This document shows positions 4,713 through 10,268 of a DNA stretch of 10,268 nucleotides, in pieces. The notes under the pieces are model-generated. The model was not told where the DNA came from. It did not search any database and saw only the letters and a list, made by a program, of their open reading frames with translations. The stretch lies in the NCBI GenBank assembly GCA_900543085.1, contig UQQF01000065.1, positions 1 through 10,268 on the forward strand, in the 5' to 3' direction. A program made the translations under genes and the position numbers. Numbering within the stretch: position 1 is the stretch's first letter; each line of letters starts with the position of its first letter. Source of the stretch: an uncultured Eubacteriales bacterium (GTDB lineage Bacteria > Bacillota > Clostridia > Oscillospirales > Oscillospiraceae).

Positions 4713-6041
4713 ATGGAGCTCAAGGCCTTTTATGCGCAGACACCGGTCCGGCGTCTGTTTTTTATTGCGGCTCTGCCGGGGACGGTCAGTATGCTGGCGT
4801 CCTCGCTTTACTATCTGATAGACGGGATACTCGTGGGCAACCTGCTGGGCGAGTCGGCCTTCGCGGCGGTGAACCTGGCGCTGCCCCTGGTCTTCATAAA
4901 CTTCTCGCTGGCCGACCTCGTCGGAGTAGGCTCGGCGGTGCCGATCTCGATAAGCCTGGGCCGGCGCTCCGAGGCGTCGGCGAACAACGCCTTCACCTGC
5001 GCCGTGCTGACGATAGAGGTCTCAGGCACGCTGATGGGGCTTTTGTTCTATGTCCTCGCCCCCGAGCTGGTGGCCATGATGGGCGCCGAGGGGCAGCTGG
5101 CGGCGGACGCCACGGCGTACCTGCGCACCTATGTGATATGCTCGCCGCTGACCAGCATAGTCTTTGCAATGGACAACTATCTGCGCATCTGCGGCAGGGT
5201 GCGGCAGAGCATGCTGCTGAACATACTCATGAGCGTGCTGTGCGCCGGGTGCGAGTATGTGTTCCTCGGCGTGCTGCACTGGGGCGTCTGGGCGGCGGCT
5301 CTGGCCAACAGCGTGGGCATGGCCGTGTGCGCGCTGCTGGCGCTGTGGCCCTTCCTGCGCGGGAAGATGCAGCTGCGCTTTGTGCGGCCGCGCTTTACGG
5401 GCGCGCTGCTCAAGCGCATCGCGGCCTGCGGCAGCCCAACGTTTTTGAACAACGTCGCCGGTCGGCTCATCGCCATAGTCATGAACGCGCTGCTGCTCGC
5501 CCTGGGCGGCGAGACGGCGGTCAGCGTCTACGGCGTGATGATGTACGCCGAGAGCCTGGTGCTGCCCGTCATGTACGGCGTGTGCGACTCGCTTCAGCCC
5601 GCCGTCAGCTACAACCTCGGCGCGCGCAACTTTGACCGGGTGCGCGGCCTGGAGCGCTGCTGCTTCGTCGCCTGCGCCGTGGTGTCGCTGCTCGCGGCCG
5701 GACTGCTGCTGGCCTTCCCGGAGACTACGGCGCGGCTGTTCGTGGGCGACACGCGGGACGTGCTGGAGATGAGCGTCACGGCGCTGCGGCTGTACGCGCT
5801 GACCTTCATCACGCGCTGGGTGAGCTTTGCCTGCCAGAGCTACCTCTCGGCGCTGGGACAGTCCGGCGCGGCGGCGGCCATATCCATCTCCGTGGCTCTG
5901 CTGCTGCCCGCCGCGTTCATAGCGCTGCTGTGGCCGCTGGGGCTGAACGGCATCTGGCTGAACAGCGCCGCCGTGGCCGCGGCCGCGGGAGTGCTGGCGG
6001 CGCTGCTGCTGAAATCAAGGCTCAAAAAAGCGCTGAGGTAG
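4713..6041 (+). CDS. MATE-family multidrug efflux transporter
   Basis: A 442-residue polytopic inner-membrane protein of the MATE family, which exports cationic drugs or metabolites using a sodium or proton gradient. The opening segment (PGTVSMLASSLYYLIDGILVG) matches the first-helix region of MepA-like MATE proteins, including the D of the LIDGILVG turn. About twelve hydrophobic helices form two homologous halves, the second starting near the segment CGSPTFLNNVAGR. Length is normal for the family. ATG 4713 is preferred over 4617 because GGGAGGAG (4701-4708) precedes it and the promoter lies between the two. It is divergent from the XRE regulator and shares an operator with it. The substrate cannot be predicted from sequence. 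Flippase-type relatives (DinF, MurJ) are possible but fit less well. Confidence 0.93.
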   Translation: MELKAFYAQTPVRRLFFIAALPGTVSMLASSLYYLIDGILVGNLLGESAFAAVNLALPLVFINFSLADLVGVGSAVPISISLGRRSEASANNAFTCAVLTIEVSGTLMGLLFYVLAPELVAMMGAEGQLAADATAYLRTYVICSPLTSIVFAMDNYLRICGRVRQSMLLNILMSVLCAGCEYVFLGVLHWGVWAAALANSVGMAVCALLALWPFLRGKMQLRFVRPRFTGALLKRIAACGSPTFLNNVAGRLIAIVMNALLLALGGETAVSVYGVMMYAESLVLPVMYGVCDSLQPAVSYNLGARNFDRVRGLERCCFVACAVVSLLAAGLLLAFPETTARLFVGDTRDVLEMSVTALRLYALTFITRWVSFACQSYLSALGQSGAAAAISISVALLLPAAFIALLWPLGLNGIWLNSAAVAAAAGVLAALLLKSRLKKALR

Positions 6042-6065
6042 GGTCTCCCTCCTCAGCGTTTTTAT
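6031..6065 (+). terminator. Rho-independent terminator overlapping the MATE stop
   Basis: CGCTGAGG (6031-6038) pairs with CCTCAGCG (6051-6058). The inner AGGG/CCCT (6040-6043/6047-6050) extends the stem past a bulged T and leaves a TCT loop. T5 begins at 6059. The MATE stop codon (6039-6041) lies inside the hairpin. Confidence 0.88.
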
Positions 6066-6108
6066 TTTTCCAGGGAATTTGCACATTTTTGCGTAAATTT
6101 CCCTTAAT

Positions 6109-6139
6109 TGATGCAGCTTTGATACAACTCTGATACAAC
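6109..6139 (+). promoter_or_regulatory. Three 11-bp-phased direct repeats upstream of the binding-protein gene
   Basis: TGATGCAGC (6109-6117), TGATACAAC (6120-6128) and TGATACAAC (6131-6139) recur with an exact 11-bp period; the last two are identical and the first matches at 7 of 9. Phasing near one helical turn puts all three on one DNA face, the layout of OmpR/PhoB-class response-regulator sites. No good -35 is present, and a weak -10 (TAAATT, 6147-6152) follows shortly after, as expected for an activator-dependent promoter. The binding protein is unknown. Confidence 0.6.
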
Positions 6140-6182
6140 CCCGGGTTAAATTGTAGCTAACAAACACTTGGGAGGTATCGTC

Positions 6183-7316
6183 ATGACAGGAAAGATGTTC
6201 AAGCGCGTGTTCAGCGCGGCGCTGGCACTCGCGATGGTTTTGGCGCTCACCGGCTGCGGCGGCGAGGTTTCCCCCACGCAGACGCCGGAGTCCACTCCTG
6301 AGCAGGAGGCAAACACGCTGGTGCTGGGCGTGTGCCGCCAGAGCACGTCCGCGCTGAGTTTCCGCGGAGTGGTGGAGGACTACAACGACACGAACCCGGC
6401 TAAGACGGTCGAGCTGGTGTACTTCGATCATACGAATCAGATGCTTGACGCAATCGACGAGGGCACTCATGTAGACATGTACCTGCTGGACGAACTCTTC
6501 GGCGTAATCAGCAGCCCCATCGGCGAGTACTGGGACGCGAGCCTGGATCTGACGGACTACCTGGACACGGAGCTCGCGCCGAATCTCGCCGAAGCTCTGA
6601 GCCATGACGGCGAGCTCAGATATCTGCCCTTCGACTTCAGCATCCGCGCGCTGCACTGGTCGCTCGACGGGGAGCCCGCGAGCTTCACGCAGGCGGCGCA
6701 GATGGCCGCAAACGCCGACACGACGCTCTTCGCCCCGTGGCGCAGCCGCGACGCAATCGTCGAGTACCAGCTCTACTCCTACCTCTGCTCTGCGGACGAG
6801 GCCGTGCGCTCGGAGGTGCTCGGCGTGGTGCACACGCTGGAGCCGGACACGAGCAACACCTCTAACGGCTCCGCCTATCTCGACATCTGGCTCAACGGCC
6901 ACCCCGGCTTTGGGCTGAGAGGCTACGACGGCTCCGACTACTCCGTCGGCATCCCGGGCGCGACAACGCTGGGCATATATGAGCCGAAGATGGTGTTCGG
7001 TATCTTCTCCGCCTGCGATGACCCCGACGCGGCCTGGGATTTCCTGAGCACGCTCTACAGCGCGGACAACCAGATGCAGACCGGCTGGCTGCCCGCCACC
7101 GCGGCGGCGCTCGATGCCAGGCTGATACAGATGGCGAAGTATTCGAGCGAGGACGAGGCGGATATAGCGCGTGAGATAATCAACGGCACCACCCTCGCCG
7201 TCAGTCTGAACACCCAGGACGTGGAGCAGGAATGGTTTTTGAACTATTTCATCAGCCCGGAGCGCGTGGCTGTCATCGCCGCGCAGGAGGACGCCGGAGA
7301 GGAAATATATTACTGA
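6183..7316 (+). CDS. Extracellular solute-binding lipoprotein (ABC-type, orphan)
   Basis: A 377-residue predicted surface lipoprotein. A basic, hydrophobic signal peptide ends in the lipobox LTGC with Cys25 as the lipidated residue, followed by a Pro/Thr/Glu-rich linker (about 28-43). The mature part resembles family-1 extracellular solute-binding proteins: an N-terminal strand LVLGVC, a segment reading VDMYLLDEL where such proteins have a D(V/L)xxxD element, and a C-terminal AAWDFLSTLYS...GWLPAT region typical of their last helices. It is somewhat short for a sugar-binding protein. No permease or ATPase gene is adjacent; it stands alone between two terminators. It could serve a transporter encoded elsewhere or act as a sensor partner. 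ATG 6183 is chosen with GGGAGG at 6170-6175; TTG 6168 would precede that site. The ligand is unknown. Confidence 0.82.
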   Translation: MTGKMFKRVFSAALALAMVLALTGCGGEVSPTQTPESTPEQEANTLVLGVCRQSTSALSFRGVVEDYNDTNPAKTVELVYFDHTNQMLDAIDEGTHVDMYLLDELFGVISSPIGEYWDASLDLTDYLDTELAPNLAEALSHDGELRYLPFDFSIRALHWSLDGEPASFTQAAQMAANADTTLFAPWRSRDAIVEYQLYSYLCSADEAVRSEVLGVVHTLEPDTSNTSNGSAYLDIWLNGHPGFGLRGYDGSDYSVGIPGATTLGIYEPKMVFGIFSACDDPDAAWDFLSTLYSADNQMQTGWLPATAAALDARLIQMAKYSSEDEADIAREIINGTTLAVSLNTQDVEQEWFLNYFISPERVAVIAAQEDAGEEIYY

Positions 7317-7326
7317 CGCCGCGCAC

Positions 7327-7355
7327 GCGGGAGCCATAAGGCTCCCGCTTTTTTT
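7327..7355 (+). terminator. Rho-independent terminator after the solute-binding gene
   Basis: GCGGGAGCC (7327-7335) pairs perfectly with GGCTCCCGC (7340-7348) around an ATAA loop. Seven T residues follow (7349-7355). It starts 10 bases after the stop codon and separates this gene from the sigma factor operon. Confidence 0.95.
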
Positions 7356-7376
7356 CGCGAAAATCTTAGCAGGCAG

Positions 7377-7409
7377 TGTAACAAACGCCGCGAAAAAGTG
7401 TCTATATAA
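7377..7409 (+). promoter_or_regulatory. Candidate ECF-type autoregulated promoter
   Basis: TGTAAC at 7377-7382, then 17 bp, then GTCTATATAA at 7400-7409. An AAC-containing -35 and a GTC-containing -10 are the hallmarks of ECF sigma promoters, so the operon may be read by its own product. The TATATAA could also serve sigma-A, but there is no TTGACA-like -35. Confidence 0.6.
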
Positions 7410-7440
7410 GTAAGAGATACGCAAAAAAGGGGGCAAGGCA

Positions 7441-7998
7441 ATGGAGGACGCGGCGATAGTGGACCTGTACTGGGCGCGGGACGAGGGCGCGATACGCGAG
7501 ACGGACGCGAAGTACGGCCGATACTGCTACGCGATAGCGTACCGGATACTCGCCGGGCGCGAAGACAGCGACGAGAGCGTGAACGACACGTACCTGGCCG
7601 CGTGGCGAACCATGCCGCCCAAACGTCCGGACTCGCTGGGCGCATACCTGGGGCGCATAGTCCGGAACATCAGCCTCGGCCGGCTGCGGCGGCGCGAGAG
7701 CGCCAAGCGCGGCGGCGGCGAGGCGTCGCTGTGCCTGGACGAGCTCTCGGAGTGCGTCGCCGCGCCCTCGCGCGTTGAGGAGCGCATCGAGGCCGCCGAG
7801 CTGGCGCAGGCGCTGAACCGCTTTCTCGGCACGCTGGGCAAGACGGAGCGCGACATCTTCGTCTGCCGCTACTTCTTCGCCGCGCCGCACGGGGAGATAG
7901 CAGAGCGCTTCGGCTGGAGCGAGGGGCGCATCCGCACACGCCTGAGCCGCACGCGGGCCAAGCTGCGCGATTTCCTGGCCGGGGAGGGTCTGATATGA
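7441..7998 (+). CDS. ECF-family RNA polymerase sigma factor
   Basis: A 185-residue sigma-70-type factor of the extracytoplasmic function group, directing RNA polymerase to an alternative promoter set. Region 2 spans about residues 18-86, with the core-binding/-10-recognition helix DESVNDTYLAAWRTMP and the following helix LGRIVRN. A basic linker (80-90) leads to region 4 at about 118-178, with the -35-recognising helix-turn-helix (HGEIAERFGWSEGRIRTRLSR). AAGGGGG at 7427-7433 lies 7 bases before ATG 7441. Its stop overlaps the start of the next gene (ATGA), so sigma factor and anti-sigma are produced together. The preceding promoter candidate suggests positive autoregulation. The family is certain; the inducing signal is not. 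Confidence 0.95.
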   Translation: MEDAAIVDLYWARDEGAIRETDAKYGRYCYAIAYRILAGREDSDESVNDTYLAAWRTMPPKRPDSLGAYLGRIVRNISLGRLRRRESAKRGGGEASLCLDELSECVAAPSRVEERIEAAELAQALNRFLGTLGKTERDIFVCRYFFAAPHGEIAERFGWSEGRIRTRLSRTRAKLRDFLAGEGLI

Positions 7999-9398
7999 GC
8001 GAGGACATACTGTTTGAGGCCATGGGCGGCATAGACGGCGAGTACGTCCTCAGCGCCGCGCGGCGGCTCGGCCTGCTTGCGCCCGTGGGGAAAAAGCCGC
8101 GGCGGGCGCTGCGCCGCACGCTCATCGGCCTGGCCGCGGCGGCCGCGCTGCTGGTGCTGGGCACCCTGACCGCGATGGCCGTCAGTGAGCCTGTGCGGGA
8201 TGCGCTGCTGGGCTTTTTCGGCGTGGAGTACAGCGAGGACGCGCCATACGCCTCCCCCGTGGGCAGCGCGTATTCGCCGCAGGGCACGCCCGTGCGCACT
8301 GGCACGGAGGAGCTGGGAGACGGCGTCACGGCGAGCTACTTCGTCGCGCCGGAGTCCGACACCGTGCCGCGCTATGGCTTTTTCTTTGGCGGCGAGAACG
8401 TGTGGGTCGAGGACGGCGGCGGCTTCGTGCAGCTGGAGACGCGGCGCTTTGACGAGGTGCTCACCGTGCAGGGCGAGGAGGTGCGCCTGACCTTTGACTA
8501 CGCCGTGCACGGCGGCGAGTGCGCCCTGACGTGGTTCGACCCCGGCCAGCTCTGGCTGGACTGGAATCCGGTCAGCCGCTTTTCCTCGCCCGAGGCCGTG
8601 CTGCTGATGCGCATCGTGGACGCCGAGCGCTATTGCCCCGTGCTGCTCGACCTGAGGACGGGCGAATACGCCGACGTCCTGGGCGAAACCGGGCTGAGCG
8701 CATACTGGTTTTCCGACGGCTGGGTCGCGCCGGACGGGAGCGGGGCGCTGATAAGGATGGAGGACGCGTGCTATGACTGGTACGACGCCCGGAGCGGCGA
8801 GCTGATAGACCTCGACGCCTGCTCGGGCGAGAGCGTGGACGGCTGTATCCTGACGGACAGCGACATCATCTGCCTGGGCTACAGCGGCTCGGGCAGTGAG
8901 CGCAGCGTCCACGTGTGGAGCATAGACCCGGACACGCTGGAGCGGCGGAACATCCTGGACGCCACACCCGCGCAGGACATCACGCTCTGTACGGCCGGGC
9001 TTTTCTCCACGCCCGGCTCAAGCCTGGCGCTGCTGAAAGACGGCTCCGGGGCGTGCGCGGCGCTCGACCTTGTCACCGGCGAGCGGCGGGAGATACCCGG
9101 TCTGACGCTGCCGGACGCGCCGCAGACGTACGTCCTCACCTCGGCAAGCCCGGACGGCAAAATGCTCGCCCTGGTGACCGTCAGCCCCGGCGAACACTAC
9201 GGCAACATCACCGTGATTGACAGCGAAACCGGACGGTTTTACAGCGTGGAGCGCAAAAGTGAGTACGATATCAACGAAAATCGCTGCTACTGGTACGGCG
9301 AGGACGCCTTTGCCGTATGCGGATACGAGTTCGAGGGCGAAGGCGAGAACAGGCAGCGCGGCGCAAGCGTCTGCTTTGTGTACGAATTCGGAGAATAA
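7995..9398 (+). CDS. Membrane-anchored anti-sigma-like protein with extracytoplasmic propeller-like domain
   Basis: A 467-residue protein with a short cytoplasmic N-terminus (1-40), one transmembrane helix (about 43-63) and a large outside domain. The N-terminal segment around GGIDGEYVLSAAR resembles the short cytoplasmic sigma-binding region of clostridial anti-sigma factors. The post-membrane SEPVRDALLGFFGV segment is also common in them. The outer domain repeats a D-x-x-[ST]-G turn at Asp219, Asp264, Asp358 and Asp409, and has an SPDG element at 385-388. Both patterns occur in TolB/WD40-like beta-propellers, so it is probably a propeller-type sensor or docking domain. Translation overlaps the sigma factor stop, giving stoichiometric synthesis. 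Likely role: hold the sigma factor at the membrane until an envelope signal arrives. No zinc-binding HxxxCxxC motif is present, so it is not a classic ZAS anti-sigma. Confidence 0.82.
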   Translation: MSEDILFEAMGGIDGEYVLSAARRLGLLAPVGKKPRRALRRTLIGLAAAAALLVLGTLTAMAVSEPVRDALLGFFGVEYSEDAPYASPVGSAYSPQGTPVRTGTEELGDGVTASYFVAPESDTVPRYGFFFGGENVWVEDGGGFVQLETRRFDEVLTVQGEEVRLTFDYAVHGGECALTWFDPGQLWLDWNPVSRFSSPEAVLLMRIVDAERYCPVLLDLRTGEYADVLGETGLSAYWFSDGWVAPDGSGALIRMEDACYDWYDARSGELIDLDACSGESVDGCILTDSDIICLGYSGSGSERSVHVWSIDPDTLERRNILDATPAQDITLCTAGLFSTPGSSLALLKDGSGACAALDLVTGERREIPGLTLPDAPQTYVLTSASPDGKMLALVTVSPGEHYGNITVIDSETGRFYSVERKSEYDINENRCYWYGEDAFAVCGYEFEGEGENRQRGASVCFVYEFGE

Positions 9399-9421
9399 TG
9401 ACGGTGAAAGGGGAGCAATGT

Positions 9422-10105
9422 ATGAAGAAATTGTCGGTTTTCGTTCTTATTTCGGCGCTGCTGTGCTGCTCGGCCTGCGGCACTGAGCAGATCCCGCCGC
9501 CCACGCCAAACGCCTCGCCGGAGCAGCAAAGCTCCGAGGTGCTGGTGCTCGAGGCCAGGCTCGCGGAGCTGGAGGAGGAGTTGGCCGCGGCGCTGGAGCG
9601 CGCGGCCAACCCGCAGACGCAGCTGGGCGAGTACGCTTATTACAGCATGGTCTACGCGGAGCCGGAGTACGCGCAGGTGATAGTCAACTGCCCCGACGGC
9701 ATCGTCACCTCGCCGGTGGAGTACGGCTTCAAGTGCAGTGCCCCGATGGAAAACGAGTACGCCGAGGTGGTGGCGCAGTGCATGATTAAGGCCAACGCCC
9801 AGCTCACGGAGCCGCCGGAGCAGTGGGTGCTGATACGCCGCTCCGTGCGTGACGCCAGCGAGGCCAATCTGGGCTGGGTGCCGCTGGAGTGCGTCACCGA
9901 GTACACGGCGGAGAATATGCGCAGCATCACCTTCCCGCTGAAAGTGTCCGGCGGCGAAGCCTCCTGGGGCAGCGTCAGCGTACCCGCCCCGGTCGCGGCT
10001 GATGCCGGCGACGTGGAGATCAGCTACCACGGCGGTGGCACTGCCACCGTCCCCGCCGGCGACATCCTCTACCCCACCCCCGGCGCCCCCGGCTGGTTCG
10101 ATTGA
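9422..10105 (+). CDS. Coiled-coil lipoprotein of the ECF sigma operon
   Basis: A 227-residue predicted surface lipoprotein of unknown function. A signal peptide (1-18) ends in a cysteine at residue 19 with Ser-Ala before it; Cys at the -3 position makes the lipobox slightly atypical. A Pro-rich linker (about 23-36) is followed by a heptad-like helix at about 38-62, rich in Leu, Glu and Ala and likely a short coiled coil. The remainder is beta-rich; a segment with W-V-L-I and GWVPLE resembles the GWV turn of bacterial SH3-like domains, but this is weak. ATG 9422 is chosen with AAAGGGGAG at 9407-9415; the in-frame ATG at 9398 overlaps the upstream stop and lacks such a site. It is the third gene of the sigma operon and may be a sensor partner or target. 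Its linker style resembles that of the solute-binding lipoprotein. Confidence 0.82.
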   Translation: MKKLSVFVLISALLCCSACGTEQIPPPTPNASPEQQSSEVLVLEARLAELEEELAAALERAANPQTQLGEYAYYSMVYAEPEYAQVIVNCPDGIVTSPVEYGFKCSAPMENEYAEVVAQCMIKANAQLTEPPEQWVLIRRSVRDASEANLGWVPLECVTEYTAENMRSITFPLKVSGGEASWGSVSVPAPVAADAGDVEISYHGGGTATVPAGDILYPTPGAPGWFD

Positions 10106-10162
10106 CGCCGGCTCGGTTGGTGCGACGGACGTTCCCGCGTTTGGTCGTAGGTTGCACGCCCG

Positions 10163-10210
10163 CTTGATGCGCGCAAGACGCATCAAGAGTTTTTGCGGGG
10201 GCGCAAAAAC
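10163..10210 (+). terminator. Two adjacent hairpins, probable terminator of the sigma operon
   Basis: Stem 10163-10171/10179-10187 (9 bp, 7-base loop) is followed after two bases by T5 (10190-10194), which fits a terminator. A second stem, 10189-10197/10202-10210 (9 bp, GGGG loop), overlaps that T-run and could compete with it. The rest of 10106-10268 shows no supported gene. Confidence 0.6.
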
Positions 10211-10268
10211 GATGTTGTTCAAGGGGAAAAGAGAGCCGCGCCCGCTAGGTCCAAGGCGCACAGCGCAC

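Noticed and set aside
6015..7436. A 473-codon frame antisense to the solute-binding gene
   Set aside because: It crosses two terminators and a promoter and has shadow-type composition, while the sense frame encodes a clear lipoprotein.
9287..10261. A 324-codon frame antisense to the last lipoprotein
   Set aside because: It has no start signal and shadow-type composition, and the sense frame has a signal peptide and ribosome binding site. Its first codons lie in the hairpin region.
1..10268. Mobile element, prophage or toxin-antitoxin locus
   Set aside because: No transposase, integrase, phage or attachment-site signature is seen. The small XRE gene pairs with a four-helix membrane protein and shares operators with an efflux gene, which fits regulation better than toxin-antitoxin.

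Overview
The window looks like chromosomal DNA from a GC-rich Gram-positive Firmicute, probably a gut Clostridia/Oscillospiraceae-type bacterium. This is inferred from strong GGAGG-type ribosome binding sites, sigma-A-like promoters, a D-alanylation (dlt) locus that presupposes teichoic acids, small Firmicute-type XRE and MarR regulators, lipoproteins with typical lipoboxes, and frequent ATA isoleucine codons despite high overall GC. I see no phage, IS or CRISPR signature.

Layout. Positions 1-195 hold a long hairpin, which probably ends an upstream unit, and an extended -10 promoter. Positions 196-2628 are a tight operon in the order dltC, dltB, dltD, dltX. The last gene is a 44-residue membrane peptide (DltX) overlapping the end of dltD. 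dltA, the D-alanine-activating ligase, is not in the window and would not be on the same transcript. Positions 2629-2890 have no convincing gene and are packed with inverted repeats, including a perfect 34-nt palindromic terminator. A MarR regulator and a flavodoxin-like protein follow as a two-gene operon (2954-3969) behind a strong promoter overlapped by a 10-bp inverted-repeat operator.

On the minus strand, a small XRE repressor and a four-helix membrane protein (4567-3979) form an operon divergent from a MATE efflux pump (4713-6041). The two promoters lie back to back. One copy of a duplicated operator box fills the space between their -35 elements, so the XRE protein probably controls both directions.

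Next comes an orphan solute-binding lipoprotein (6183-7316) preceded by three 11-bp-phased direct repeats, which resemble an OmpR/PhoB-class response-regulator site. Positions 7441-10105 are an envelope-stress-type operon: an ECF sigma factor, a single-pass anti-sigma-like protein with a large propeller-like extracytoplasmic domain, and a coiled-coil lipoprotein. Its candidate promoter has the TGTAAC/GTC form expected for ECF autoregulation. The window ends in a non-coding stretch with two adjacent hairpins.

Most of the window therefore concerns the cell envelope: teichoic acid charge modification, efflux, solute binding and envelope sensing. No single undescribed system is obvious. The most useful leads are regulatory: the shared XRE operator, the phased triple repeat, the MarR operator, the propeller-bearing anti-sigma, and the dltA-less operon with a terminal dltX.
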